Both the position numbers and the translations under genes were made by a program. From a virus, in the IMG/VR virus record IMGVR_UViG_3300012929_000018, positions 18,503-82,502 of that record: a stretch of 64,000 bases of DNA; one strand, 5' to 3'. Under the pieces are notes generated by a model, which searched no databases, had not been told where the DNA came from, and was given only the letters and a program-made list of their open reading frames with translations. Shown one piece after another: positions 38,667-46,627 of the stretch. Numbering within the stretch: position 1 is the stretch's first letter; each line of letters starts with the position of its first letter.

Positions 38667-38908
38667 ACGAATGGAAACAACTAGGCGCTGACCAGTGGGA
38701 GTTCACCGGCGAGACGACAACTCACAAGGATGGACTGGAATCTACCTTCACCGCGACGGTGCAGTGGATTGAACGGCGTTACCGAGAGTCCAAGAACTTT
38801 AGGTTCGAGGCAATCATCGGCGACAAGAGTTATTACTTCCGAACGCTCGCAGGAGCGAAGCGATTCGTGGAGAACTACGCAATACAGAAAGGCAAACTTG
38901 AAAGATAA
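38663..38908 (+). CDS. 81-aa hypothetical protein
   Basis: MNEWKQLGADQWEFTGETTT, TATVQWIERRYRESKNF and ENYAIQKGKLER suggest alternating strands then a helix. Unrecognised. Confidence 0.45.
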   Translation: MNEWKQLGADQWEFTGETTTHKDGLESTFTATVQWIERRYRESKNFRFEAIIGDKSYYFRTLAGAKRFVENYAIQKGKLER

Positions 38909-39176
38909 CAACGGAATAGTAATTGAGGTAGGCGATCTAGTCGCCTACAATCGGAGCGGTGACGTGGTCAAAGGCGTCGTCGAGAAGTTTGGTCGGGTGC
39001 TGCCGATGGGTTGGCAGACACGCTCGCGTGACTTACTCAAGTATACTTACGTGCGCAATCAACGCGATAAGAAACTGTCGAAGGTAAAGCGTCCGCAATC
39101 GTTGATGGTGATTGGGAAGATGGCTACGACTAACCAAATCGGCGAGCCCATCTGGCGACCCATGTGGTATCTATGA
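38898..39176 (+). CDS. 92-aa hypothetical protein (TTG start)
   Basis: The TTG preceded by AGAAAGGCAAAC gives LKDNNGIVIEVGDLVAYNRS and GVVEKFGRVLPMGWQTRS, an SH3-like small beta barrel pattern (G-D-L-V). The start overlaps the end of the previous gene. Function is unknown. Confidence 0.5.
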   Translation: MKDNNGIVIEVGDLVAYNRSGDVVKGVVEKFGRVLPMGWQTRSRDLLKYTYVRNQRDKKLSKVKRPQSLMVIGKMATTNQIGEPIWRPMWYL

Positions 39177-39379
39177 ACTGGATGCTTACTTGCTTCAAGA
39201 TACTCCGATGCTTCGGAGAAAACGAAGGCACGTGGTATAGTATAGATTGGGAATATTACGGCATCACACCCGCCGAACAAGAACACATCAGAAAGGAGTA
39301 TCAGCTATGGGTAGACAACTTAACGTCCTCATCGCCTGCGAAGAATCAGGCGCCGTCAGAGACGCCTTCCGAGAGCTAG
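39173..39379 (+). CDS. 68-aa hypothetical protein
   Basis: MNWMLTCFKILRCFGENEGT, an acidic middle (YYGITPAEQEHIRKEYQ) and a Ser/Pro-rich tail. Its last 73 bases overlap the start of the methyltransferase-like gene in another frame. Confidence 0.4.
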   Translation: MNWMLTCFKILRCFGENEGTWYSIDWEYYGITPAEQEHIRKEYQLWVDNLTSSSPAKNQAPSETPSES

Positions 39380-40098
39380 GGCACAACGCGTGGAGTTGCG
39401 ACCTGCAGCCCTGCGACCCTGCATCCAAGTTCTCGGGCTACCATTTGCTGGGCAACGCGATCACGGCTGCATGCCAGCCTTGGACGTTCCCATCGCTGCC
39501 GACCGTAGTGATGGGGCCGTGGTGGGATCTGTTGATCGCGCACCCACCTTGCACCTACCTATGCAACAGTGGGGTGCGGTGGTTGTTCCGCGATACTCAG
39601 CCATTCGTCAGTTCTTTGACCCGCTCGTGCAATACACGCATCGCAACAACGATGGGTATGGTTACTCGCAAGGGGAAGTTCACACGCCCAGCCAACCGCA
39701 CGCGGGTAGCATTGATGCATGACGCAGGGACGCTGTTCCGCATACTCTACAATCAAAGCTACATCGCACACATCGCAGTCGAGAATCCGATCATGCACAG
39801 CTACGGCAAGCATGCGTGCGGCGTCGGCAAACCGTCACAGGTAATCCAGCCGTGGATGTTCGGGCACTCGGAGAACAAGGCGACCTGCTTGTGGTTGAAG
39901 AACCTGCCGAAGTTGACTTACGACAAACAGAATGCGGAGTTCACTAAGAACATGATGGTTTACTTGCCGAAGAAGATGACCAATCGCATCCACTATACGA
40001 GCCCCGGCCCCGAGCGGGCGAAGCTGCGGTCCAAGACTTACCCCGGAATTGCGCTTGCAATGGCGACGCAGTGGTCCGACTATATTCAAAGCTTATGA
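39307..40098 (+). CDS. Cytosine-specific DNA methyltransferase-like protein
   Basis: The 263-residue protein starts MGRQLNVLIACEESGAVRDA, a SAM-loop-like strand found in C5-methyltransferase relatives. DLLIAHPPCTYLCNSGVRW carries the PPC nucleophile loop (PPCT rather than PPCQ), and IAVENPIMHS carries the ENP motif. The C-terminal half is short and the recognition domain is not clear. It may protect phage DNA or hypermodify it; activity is unproven. Confidence 0.7.
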   Translation: MGRQLNVLIACEESGAVRDAFRELGHNAWSCDLQPCDPASKFSGYHLLGNAITAACQPWTFPSLPTVVMGPWWDLLIAHPPCTYLCNSGVRWLFRDTQPFVSSLTRSCNTRIATTMGMVTRKGKFTRPANRTRVALMHDAGTLFRILYNQSYIAHIAVENPIMHSYGKHACGVGKPSQVIQPWMFGHSENKATCLWLKNLPKLTYDKQNAEFTKNMMVYLPKKMTNRIHYTSPGPERAKLRSKTYPGIALAMATQWSDYIQSL

Positions 40099-40262
40099 AC
40101 CTCACCGACAAAGACCCACTTCGAATGTTCGAGGACGAAGTCGAAGCCGAGATAGATGAGAACGAGCGCATCATCCTTGACGCGTGGAAGGATGCTGAGG
40201 AGAAATACTACCGACAAATTTATGAAGACGAACACTACAACTCACCCGAATGTAACCAGTAA
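40095..40262 (+). CDS. 55-aa acidic hypothetical protein
   Basis: MNLTDKDPLRMFEDEVEAEI with ILDAWKDAEEKYYRQI is acidic and helical, possibly a DNA mimic by charge alone. Overlaps the next gene by 41 bases. Confidence 0.45.
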   Translation: MNLTDKDPLRMFEDEVEAEIDENERIILDAWKDAEEKYYRQIYEDEHYNSPECNQ

Positions 40263-40404
40263 ACTATTTGCGTCATGGTCAGACCCCGTGTGGGATGGGC
40301 CGCCCAAGGCTGCCTCGAAAGAGGGAAGGGCGGCCCGCCCACACGAACCGGGCTATGCGCAATTCATCGGCTTGTGCCGACTCAACACAGAAGGAGACGA
40401 ATGA
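40222..40404 (+). CDS. 60-aa hypothetical protein
   Basis: MKTNTTTHPNVTSKLFASWS then DGPPKAASKEGRAARPHEPG, a basic and Pro-rich protein, ending in an ATGA overlap. The long overlap with the previous gene lowers confidence. Confidence 0.35.
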   Translation: MKTNTTTHPNVTSKLFASWSDPVWDGPPKAASKEGRAARPHEPGYAQFIGLCRLNTEGDE

Positions 40405-40574
40405 TAATAATTGAACCAGAAAATCTCGTGCTAGAAGGGCTCGATGAACCCGCGAACTTCATCGTGCGTAAAGCACTTGCCGCGGCGTTGACGGCCGACC
40501 CATTGTTTCAAGCCGCCTATGAAACCGTATATCAAGCTACCATCGCCGAGATACTCCACGGAGTGACGCTGTGA
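40401..40574 (+). CDS. 57-aa hypothetical protein
   Basis: MIIIEPENLVLEGLDEPANF and VRKALAAALTADPLFQAAYE indicate a small strand then helix. ATGA/GTGA overlaps on both sides. Confidence 0.4.
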   Translation: MIIIEPENLVLEGLDEPANFIVRKALAAALTADPLFQAAYETVYQATIAEILHGVTL

Positions 40575-40750
40575 AGTATCCAGACCAATGCGCATGCGGC
40601 GGCTTCTTCGCGCACAGTAGTAAGTGCCCGAAGTATCAGACGCCTGCCGAAGCCCACAAGCAATGGCTCGCAGAGCAGAAAGCGAAAGCGCCCAAGGATA
40701 ACTATACTTATACCGATGTGGTGAATCCCGCGGTCGCCGTAAGGATATGA
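40571..40750 (+). CDS. 59-aa zinc-binding-like protein (GTG start)
   Basis: A GTG overlapping the previous stop gives VKYPDQCACGGFFAHSSKCP, with Cys/His spacing of a small ribbon, and a helical tail (HKQWLAEQKAKAPK). The stop overlaps the next ATG. Confidence 0.45.
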   Translation: MKYPDQCACGGFFAHSSKCPKYQTPAEAHKQWLAEQKAKAPKDNYTYTDVVNPAVAVRI

Positions 40751-41007
40751 CGACCATCGAGTGCGCGGCTGTGCAGCTACGCGACGGGCGCATCATCCGA
40801 GAGCGGACACATCGCGCGTGCTGGCAGATGATACTCGCGGGCGTGGGCCACGACCCCGACATGCTCCCGAAGGGACGCGAGGGATTCGTGACCAGCGGGG
40901 GAGACTTCGTCAACCCGTGGGCGGCTGCAACGTTGGCGCGAGCCGCGGGCACGTTCATATCTGACCCGAAGAAAGGGCTGCAAGACCACGATTTAGATTG
41001 CTATTAA
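40747..41007 (+). CDS. 86-aa hypothetical protein
   Basis: MTTIECAAVQLRDGRIIRER, HDPDMLPKGREGFVTSGGDF and a C-terminal KGLQDHDLDCY. The central part resembles small phage proteins of unknown function (REGFVTS.G.FVNP). Confidence 0.5.
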   Translation: MTTIECAAVQLRDGRIIRERTHRACWQMILAGVGHDPDMLPKGREGFVTSGGDFVNPWAAATLARAAGTFISDPKKGLQDHDLDCY

Positions 41008-41033
41008 ACACAAAAAGTAGGAGAATCAAACCA

Positions 41034-41240
41034 ATGAAAATCATGACCACGGCGATCCTCGCCATCACCTTAATCGCGAGCGAGTTTGCCTTTGTGCAGC
41101 ACGAGCGCGCGCAAGCCGAAGCCCTCGAAGGCGCCTTCAAATTGATGGTGTTTTCCCAAGCCCTGCGTTCTGCCCTGCCCCCGGCTGCGCAACCGCACAA
41201 GCCTGTATTTCCAGGTGGAGCGCAACAGGAAACGCTGTAA
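41034..41240 (+). CDS. 68-aa secreted or anchored small protein
   Basis: MKIMTTAILAITLIASEFAF is a signal or anchor helix, then an Ala/Pro-rich tail. Its stop overlaps the next ATG by one base. Confidence 0.45.
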   Translation: MKIMTTAILAITLIASEFAFVQHERAQAEALEGAFKLMVFSQALRSALPPAAQPHKPVFPGGAQQETL

Positions 41241-41611
41241 TGATCGGCCCGACAAGCGAGCCGAATCAATGCATGGGGTGTCAAAGCAAGTGGCCCATAC
41301 TACGCGGAACTTACGACAGGCATATAGTTCCCGGCGGCTACCCCGGCGAAATGATTTGGTGCTCCAAAAATACTTATGACTTACCCACACCGGGACACTG
41401 CTCCTTGGGAGCGTGTCGTCCGAGAACCGATGATCGGACAACTGATGCCACTTCAATACCGGCGGGTATTGCTTGCGCGGATTTTGCTGCGCCCGGCACG
41501 AAAGACCAGACTGTCCTCTTTACGCACGTCACTGAGGAAGATTTTACTTTGATGCTCGAAGTCGACGTGGCCTTTATCGACTGGCTTCGGAGACGTTGTA
41601 TAATTTTATGA
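41240..41611 (+). CDS. 123-aa protein with Cys-rich N-terminus
   Basis: MIGPTSEPNQCMGCQSKWPI with HIVPGGYPGEMIWCSKNTY forms a C-x2-C...C ribbon-like start; a Cys/Arg-rich middle and an acidic end follow. The start overlaps the previous stop. Function is unknown. Confidence 0.5.
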   Translation: MIGPTSEPNQCMGCQSKWPILRGTYDRHIVPGGYPGEMIWCSKNTYDLPTPGHCSLGACRPRTDDRTTDATSIPAGIACADFAAPGTKDQTVLFTHVTEEDFTLMLEVDVAFIDWLRRRCIIL

Positions 41612-41934
41612 GCGACAACACACCAGCAGAACCATTGTTCAAAGCCCCGCCGTCTTTATTGGAGACGTTGCTGGGTTTGATGAAACGCGGTAGATCAATG
41701 CGCCAAGTGGTGCAGATCTTACGCACGCAGCGTAAACGCCAACCCCTCGGGTATGGAGCGAAGCTCCGCATGCGCCGGATGGATTGGATTCGCGAGTCGC
41801 AGACCCAAGGTATCGCTGTCGCCCTCGACCGCAAAGTTTGCAGATCAGAAGGGCGGCTCTCCGCGCATCTAACGGCGTATTACCCGATGCATCGCCACAC
41901 TAAAGCGGACCTGTGGGATGTTCGACGAGCCTAA
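41608..41934 (+). CDS. 108-aa basic hypothetical protein
   Basis: MSDNTPAEPLFKAPPSLLET, then basic GRSMRQVVQILRTQRKRQPL and RLSAHLTAYYPMHRHTK. The basic helices may bind nucleic acid. Overlaps the next gene by 17 bases. Confidence 0.45.
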   Translation: MSDNTPAEPLFKAPPSLLETLLGLMKRGRSMRQVVQILRTQRKRQPLGYGAKLRMRRMDWIRESQTQGIAVALDRKVCRSEGRLSAHLTAYYPMHRHTKADLWDVRRA

Positions 41935-42121
41935 GGTCGACGACATATACCGGCACAAGGTGACCGGCCTGACGTATCGCGTACTCGAAGTCACGTTCTA
42001 CAAGGTGAGCGCGGTGCAGGAATGTCCCGTCCCTAACTGGTCGTGGCGTGGAGACCGTGCAGATTTCTTGATCGACTTTGTGCTCATCAATCACCACGGC
42101 TATTCGCATCAACGCATATGA
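41918..42121 (+). CDS. 67-aa hypothetical protein
   Basis: MFDEPKVDDIYRHKVTGLTY continues RVLEVTFYKVSAVQE and DFLIDFVLINHHGYSH, probably a small beta barrel. ATGA overlap with the next gene. Confidence 0.45.
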   Translation: MFDEPKVDDIYRHKVTGLTYRVLEVTFYKVSAVQECPVPNWSWRGDRADFLIDFVLINHHGYSHQRI

Positions 42122-42402
42122 GTTGGCGCCCCGAACCAACTGATTGGCGTGGGTCGACGCGTAAGCGTCACATGGTGAAGTGGGACCCGCGGCCGGGATG
42201 GAAGCGCGCGTGCGAATGGCCGCTGCGAAAGTTCTATCTTGTGGTTTACGACCCGTTTATCTGGGTTCCAGAAGAAGAACTGGTGTGGGACGATCAGCCG
42301 CATGACGCGGCGCGCGAAGGGCGTGCAGCTTTAGCATTGCTCTTTGCCTTCTTTGCTGCGATACTGGCAGCGATTTGGATTATGAGTTTCATTTTCAGAT
42401 GA
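42118..42402 (+). CDS. 94-aa protein with C-terminal membrane helix
   Basis: A basic N-terminal half (MSWRPEPTDWRGSTRKRHMV) precedes an acidic stretch and the span ALALLFAFFAAILAAIWIMS. Probably inner-membrane, N-terminus in the cytoplasm. Confidence 0.5.
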   Translation: MSWRPEPTDWRGSTRKRHMVKWDPRPGWKRACEWPLRKFYLVVYDPFIWVPEEELVWDDQPHDAAREGRAALALLFAFFAAILAAIWIMSFIFR

Positions 42403-42500
42403 TAACACTAGACGAAACCGATCGCGCCGCCTTGACGTTGTTCGCATGCATCATAGTATTCGTCGGCAATATTTGGATGGCATTCTTTCGAAAACAATGA
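42399..42500 (+). CDS. 33-aa membrane peptide
   Basis: MITLDETDRAALTLFACIIV then [13 protein letters not shown] is a single span with a Lys/Arg end. ATGA overlaps with genes on both sides. Confidence 0.45.
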   Translation: MITLDETDRAALTLFACIIVFVGNIWMAFFRKQ

Positions 42501-42883
42501 ACACACAACAAACATCCGCCAGTAAAATTGAGGACCTGCCCCCGGCCAAATCACAACGACACGAACTTCATCTACGCATCTGTATGGATGATTTTCGTGG
42601 AGACTTCGCGGGAAGGCGTGCGCTCGAAACCACATTCGAACTCATTGAGAAGGTGAAGGCAGCGGTCTTTTCCAAGGGCGGCAAGATCATGTCATTCAAA
42701 TTCGACAATACTCCGACGCGCGATGCCAATCCAGGCGGCGACATTGCCACACTAAGCTTCGATATTCGCACGCCGTATCATTGCGTGGCTACGCTTGAGT
42801 ATTTATTCTACAGTTGGGTTGAGCCACTGAGTCCACAGGGGCATCAGTCCACGGTGGCTATCAACTTCAAGGTTCAGCTATGA
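42497..42883 (+). CDS. 128-aa hypothetical protein
   Basis: [20 protein letters not shown], then [20 protein letters not shown] and a beta-rich end ([27 protein letters not shown]). Unrecognised. Confidence 0.5.
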   Translation: MNTQQTSASKIEDLPPAKSQRHELHLRICMDDFRGDFAGRRALETTFELIEKVKAAVFSKGGKIMSFKFDNTPTRDANPGGDIATLSFDIRTPYHCVATLEYLFYSWVEPLSPQGHQSTVAINFKVQL

Positions 42884-43734
42884 GGAAATTCTTTTTGATT
42901 TGCTTGCTCGCTGTAAGTCTGTGCGGTGCTGTCGCCGCACAGACGCCTGCGTTGAGCGGATTCGTTTACGACGGCGGCGTGTTCACCGATGGAACGACTT
43001 TGATCCTTGGCCAGACCTACACGGTGTGGGGAATGGCGAACGCCGACGCGCACAGCGTTGTGTTCAGCAAAGACGGCGTCACCATGAAGGTCGATCAGAC
43101 AGACCCTTACTCTTTCACGTGGGCACCCAACGCACTAGGCGCTCACATCATTGCCGCAAGGCCGTGGAGTTCAACAACTGGCACGGGAATCTTCGGCTCA
43201 GTAATCCTAGTGCACTACAATGTAATCAATGCTACCCAAACACCTACCCCAACACCGACGCCTACCCCTACAGGAACTCCGACACCATCTCCAATTCCGA
43301 CTCAGTCGCCAACGCCAACAGCGACGCCGACTCCTACAGGAACTCCAACACCAACCATTTCTCCAACAGGAACTCCAACTCCGACGCCAACAGGAAGTCC
43401 GACGCCGTCTCCGACTCCTACTGGGACCCCAAGCAGTACTCCGATACCTACCCCCACACCTATCGGTGGAACCAAAGTCGTCACTTTCGCATGGTCCGGC
43501 ACCGCTGACACCTTATGGTATGGAGCTAAGAGCGAGGCAGTGGTTCAGAACTATACCGGTGTCATCTGCGCACCTGCCACAACGTGCACAGGCACAGCCT
43601 TCCCACTCTCCCATAGCCTCGTGCTACCCGTAGGAGTGCAGACGGTTAAGGTCAGCATGGCTACGGGGCAACATTACTTCGTTGTCGTTAGCAACGCTGG
43701 CGGCAACAGCAACCTGATTGAATTTGATTTATGA
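42880..43734 (+). CDS. Secreted protein with Pro-Thr repeat linker
   Basis: The 284-residue product has a signal peptide ([21 protein letters not shown]), an Ig-like domain of about 90 residues ([20 protein letters not shown]), about 75 residues of [10 protein letters not shown] repeats, and a C-terminal beta domain starting near [16 protein letters not shown]. Such domain-linker-domain proteins are common among extracellular proteins of environmental bacteria. In a phage the role could be host surface modification or virion attachment. The linker DNA is itself a degenerate repeat of CCNACNCC units. Confidence 0.65.
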   Translation: MRKFFLICLLAVSLCGAVAAQTPALSGFVYDGGVFTDGTTLILGQTYTVWGMANADAHSVVFSKDGVTMKVDQTDPYSFTWAPNALGAHIIAARPWSSTTGTGIFGSVILVHYNVINATQTPTPTPTPTPTGTPTPSPIPTQSPTPTATPTPTGTPTPTISPTGTPTPTPTGSPTPSPTPTGTPSSTPIPTPTPIGGTKVVTFAWSGTADTLWYGAKSEAVVQNYTGVICAPATTCTGTAFPLSHSLVLPVGVQTVKVSMATGQHYFVVVSNAGGNSNLIEFDL

Positions 43735-43898
43735 TTAAAACATTAAAAGCAATCCAAACATCGGTTTGGGTTCTAGGTATTTTCATCCTCGTCGCCATCA
43801 CAGGAGTTGCGATTCAAGTCGACAACATCGAACGAAACCTGACCCGAACCGACAAGGCACTTACCGCAATCGAAAAGAAATTAGGTATTGAGCTATGA
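43731..43898 (+). CDS. 55-aa membrane protein with coiled coil
   Basis: [20 protein letters not shown] with [20 protein letters not shown] is one membrane span then a short helix with heptad-like spacing. ATGA overlap on both sides. Confidence 0.5.
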   Translation: MIKTLKAIQTSVWVLGIFILVAITGVAIQVDNIERNLTRTDKALTAIEKKLGIEL

Positions 43899-44068
43899 GC
43901 GAAGGAAAGCCGCAGGCCCATGTGGTTCTTGGTCGGGGTGGATATAACCAATCCATTCTGCCTGCGGCGTTCCTTCGCTCACGCCCCAATGGGCCACCTC
44001 AATCTCCTGTGCCGGGCCTTAGCCGCCATGAATGTCGGGATGGTTGTTGCGTCATCTACTTTCGATAA
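43895..44068 (+). CDS. 57-aa hypothetical protein containing a large inverted repeat
   Basis: [20 protein letters not shown] and later HECRDGCCVIYFR. The gene starts in an ATGA overlap, but much of it is one 22-base inverted repeat and its loop, so it may instead be a structural or regulatory segment. Confidence as coding is low. Confidence 0.35.
   Translation: MSEGKPQAHVVLGRGGYNQSILPAAFLRSRPNGPPQSPVPGLSRHECRDGCCVIYFR
43896..43981. repeat. 22-nt inverted repeat with 42-nt loop
   Basis: Arms at 43896-43917 (TGAGCGAAGGAAAGCCGCAG...) and 43960-43981 (...GCGGCGTTCCTTCGCTCA) pair with one mismatch. No T-run follows, so it is not an ordinary terminator. Confidence 0.85.
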
Positions 44069-44070
44069 TT

Positions 44071-44466
44071 ATGAAAGAGTTAAAAAACTACGAGGTAAAG
44101 ATTCGTCAGTTCAACGGTCACTATGATGTGACCATCACTGATGTTTCATCTAACGAGGCTTTGATCGCCTCACAGAAGATGCGGCTGAACTCCCCAGACG
44201 TGGACTTGAAAGACGACGAGTCACGGCGCCGGGCGCTGGACGCGTTCTTCTCGAACATTTCCTACATCTTGCGGCAGCGCACATTCCCCAATGACACGTT
44301 GGTCTACGACACGGTCGAGAGTGTCCACGGTAAGAAGCTCATCAACCCGCGCTACCCTGCGTTGTGTGGTTGTCCGTCTGGAAAGCCTGGTGAAAAAGGC
44401 CCAGAGGGGCTGCCTCTGCATCTCAAGAAAGACTTCGGCTGCTACGTGCCGGGATCGGATGACTAA
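44071..44466 (+). CDS. 131-aa hypothetical protein
   Basis: MKELKNYEVKIRQFNGHYDV, a helix ALDAFFSNISYILRQR, and a C-terminal CGCPSGKPGEKG and DFGCYVPGSDD. A preceding ATCTACTTTCGATAATT gives no strong ribosome site. The stop overlaps the next start. Confidence 0.5.
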   Translation: MKELKNYEVKIRQFNGHYDVTITDVSSNEALIASQKMRLNSPDVDLKDDESRRRALDAFFSNISYILRQRTFPNDTLVYDTVESVHGKKLINPRYPALCGCPSGKPGEKGPEGLPLHLKKDFGCYVPGSDD

Positions 44467-44705
44467 TGAGAATCATCAAAGAGACTGACAAATACGTGAT
44501 CGTGCGCTGGCACGAGGATTATGACTCGCTCAACGATAGCAAAGAGCAGAAACTACTCTGCATCGGCGGGCCGTTCGACGGCCAGATGAAAGCTGGTTGT
44601 CAGATTGAAGAGGCTTATTGCCAGTATAACCGCGGCGAGTATCGTCGCAAAGGCACACCGCATAAGGCTGTCTACATTCACGCCGCGGCGTTGGTATCAG
44701 AATGA
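44466..44705 (+). CDS. 79-aa paralogue of the IGGPYDGQ protein
   Basis: KLLCIGGPFDGQ near residue 38 matches ILFIGGPYDGQ in the product at 1177-1599, and Tyr/His residues follow at similar distances. Function is unknown. ATGA overlap with the HAD gene. Confidence 0.55.
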   Translation: MRIIKETDKYVIVRWHEDYDSLNDSKEQKLLCIGGPFDGQMKAGCQIEEAYCQYNRGEYRRKGTPHKAVYIHAAALVSE

Positions 44706-45073
44706 TTATCGCGATCGACTTCGACGGGACGTGCGTCACGCATGAGTATCCTCAGATCGGCCGTAGCATCGGCGCTGAGGATGTGCTGCAAAAACTGGTA
44801 GCGGCGGGGCACAAGCTTGTTCTTTGGACAATGCGCTCGGGTCCATATCTCGAAGACGCTAAGCTGTGGTTCGAGGCGCGAGAGATTCCCTTGTTCGGTG
44901 TGAATGAGAACCCTAATCAACACGTGTGGACAGATAGCCCGAAGGCTTACGCGCAACTCTACATCGACGACGCGGCGCTTGGCGCACCGTTGATTGAGCC
45001 ACCCGGCGAACGATTTTATCTTGATTGGGGTGTCACTAAGATGTGGCTTTACCGGGACGGGGTGTTATTTTGA
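44702..45073 (+). CDS. HAD-family phosphatase
   Basis: In the 123-residue product, MIIAIDFDGTCV gives the DxD nucleophile motif at the N-terminus, LVLWTMRSGPYL gives motif II (Thr), and YIDDAALGA gives the last acidic motif. Short single-domain HADs of this kind in phages act on phosphorylated nucleotides or proteins, or as DNA 3'-phosphatases; the substrate is not clear. Confidence 0.72.
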   Translation: MIIAIDFDGTCVTHEYPQIGRSIGAEDVLQKLVAAGHKLVLWTMRSGPYLEDAKLWFEAREIPLFGVNENPNQHVWTDSPKAYAQLYIDDAALGAPLIEPPGERFYLDWGVTKMWLYRDGVLF

Positions 45074-45513
45074 ATCGAGTGCTCGTCGGCAACTACGTGC
45101 TCGGTGCGGAGCGCGTCGAACTCTACGTGGACTACGAGCAGCAAGGCGCCAACCTATGCCTGTGTCCCGAGACTGGCTTTCCATGGATTAGTCTTGGCTT
45201 CGACTTCGCGGACGTTGAGGAGCTAGTCGACTGGCAGCACATCTATGCCAGCCTTATGCATGAGGTATTCGAGGCTGCAGCTATGCGCATGGGGCTGCGC
45301 CTGTCGGACACGCAGCAGGTATCAATGTCCACCAGCCGGTTCATCTTCCTGATGACACATGAGCAGTTCGAGGAATGCTCGACGCGCACAGCTTATTACA
45401 TGGCCGAGTGCGAGCCCGCGCTCAAACGACTTTTCATTCAGTGCAAAAAGAAACCAGTAAAAAGAAAGGCAATAATTGAAGCTCTTAAAATTAAGACAGA
45501 TCGAAAACGGTAA
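45070..45513 (+). CDS. 147-aa hypothetical protein (TTG start)
   Basis: The TTG overlapping the HAD stop gives LNRVLVGNYVLGAERVELYV, then VDWQHIYASLMHEVFEAAAM and a Lys-rich tail. A H-E pair lies in LMHEVFE. Such HE-containing small phage proteins are uncharacterised. The start is uncertain. Confidence 0.45.
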   Translation: MNRVLVGNYVLGAERVELYVDYEQQGANLCLCPETGFPWISLGFDFADVEELVDWQHIYASLMHEVFEAAAMRMGLRLSDTQQVSMSTSRFIFLMTHEQFEECSTRTAYYMAECEPALKRLFIQCKKKPVKRKAIIEALKIKTDRKR

Positions 45514-45898
45514 GGAGTTCTACGTGAACGCGGACGAGATTGCGTCCGTCAATCCGGTGTCCAAACTTACAGCCGAAGTAATCGTCGGCCAAGACAACAC
45601 CATCAACTACACCCTCATCACGTTGAAGAACGGAGTGAAGGTGAATGCTAAGGAATCGCCATACCAAATCGCGAACTCGGGAATCGCTGAGTTAGTCTTT
45701 CCTTATGGAGTGAAGGGCGACGGAGCATCCGGCCCGAAGGCGGACTACACGGCGAAGCATGGACATGGCACCCAGCCGTGGGCCCCTGACGCCAACCTCG
45801 AACGGTCCAGAGTTTGCTGTGCGACCGGGCCGGTAGAGGCTCCTGCAGCAAAGGACGCCCTCCTATCGGTATTGAACCCGGTTCAAGACAAGCCGTGA
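45476..45898 (+). CDS. 140-aa hypothetical protein (TTG start)
   Basis: The N-terminal 70 residues (KLLKLRQIENGKEFYVNADE, INYTLITLKNGVKVNAKES) look like a flagellar-FlbD-like small beta fold; the rest is Gly/Pro/Ala-rich. Overlaps the previous gene by 38 bases. Confidence 0.45.
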   Translation: MKLLKLRQIENGKEFYVNADEIASVNPVSKLTAEVIVGQDNTINYTLITLKNGVKVNAKESPYQIANSGIAELVFPYGVKGDGASGPKADYTAKHGHGTQPWAPDANLERSRVCCATGPVEAPAAKDALLSVLNPVQDKP

Positions 45899-46485
45899 AC
45901 CCACAAGTAATTCCAACCGAGCCGGAGCTTGCCCATCTGGGCGGCTACGTGCCCGGCGGCGATGAGGCAACGTGGTATCCGGACCTGTGGCGGTATCTCG
46001 TTAAGAAACTTGACGTGCATACCGTGGTTGACGTGGGCTGTGGCGACGGCCAGGCCATCAAGTTCTTCCGCGATGAGTTAGGCTGCAAGGTATTAGGCCT
46101 CGACGGACTGCCGCAAGAGGACCCCGACATTGAAGTCTGGGACTTCGTGAAGGGTCCGCGGCGAGGCGTGCCTGTGCCCCGGTGTGATTTGATTTGGTGC
46201 TGCGAGTTCGTCGAGCACATTCCGGAGGAGCACATGAAGAACTTTCTTCGCGCGTTTCAAGCCGGAACGTATGTTGCGATGACGCACGCTGAGCCGGGGC
46301 AGCCGGGGCACCATCACGTGAACTGTAAGACGAGCCAGTATTGGATCGGGGCGCTAGCCGCGGCCGGATATGGCTTCGAAGACATACTCACTAAATGCGC
46401 ACGCATCGCTGCCTCAACCAATGAGAGTCCGTGGAACCACTTCAAGCGTTCCGGCCTCGTGTTCAAACGCCATGACGTGTCCTGA
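45895..46485 (+). CDS. Class I SAM-dependent methyltransferase
   Basis: A GTG start overlapping the previous stop gives a 196-residue protein with VVDVGCGDGQAIKFFRDE (SAM loop) near residue 43, LGLDGLPQEDP, and LIWCCEFVEHIPEEHM, typical of type 11/12 methyltransferases. HHHVNCKTSQYWIGALAAAG ends the core. The substrate is not evident. It is the third small methyltransferase in the window. Confidence 0.7.
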   Translation: MNPQVIPTEPELAHLGGYVPGGDEATWYPDLWRYLVKKLDVHTVVDVGCGDGQAIKFFRDELGCKVLGLDGLPQEDPDIEVWDFVKGPRRGVPVPRCDLIWCCEFVEHIPEEHMKNFLRAFQAGTYVAMTHAEPGQPGHHHVNCKTSQYWIGALAAAGYGFEDILTKCARIAASTNESPWNHFKRSGLVFKRHDVS

Positions 46486-46627
46486 GTGCGGCGGAACGTG
46501 GGTGTTTTACAACGAGGGTCACGACCCCGGTGATGCGCCGTGTTTAAGAAATCAAGTTCGGAAGCTTTGCAAACGGGTGAAAGAACTCGAAGAAAAGGTA
46601 GAGCAGATTCTACCTACGCTTAACTAG
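46472..46627 (+). CDS. 51-aa zinc-ribbon plus coiled-coil protein
   Basis: MTCPECGGTWVFYNEGHDPG has a CPxC pair, another Cys follows, and KLCKRVKELEEKVEQILP is a short coiled coil. It is the last plus-strand gene and overlaps the convergent minus gene by eight bases. Confidence 0.6.
   Translation: MTCPECGGTWVFYNEGHDPGDAPCLRNQVRKLCKRVKELEEKVEQILPTLN

Noticed and set aside
43236-43470. Repetitive DNA that could be mistaken for a CRISPR array
   Set aside because: The repeats are short, irregular CCNAC units that encode a Pro-Thr linker in frame; there are no spacers of constant length.
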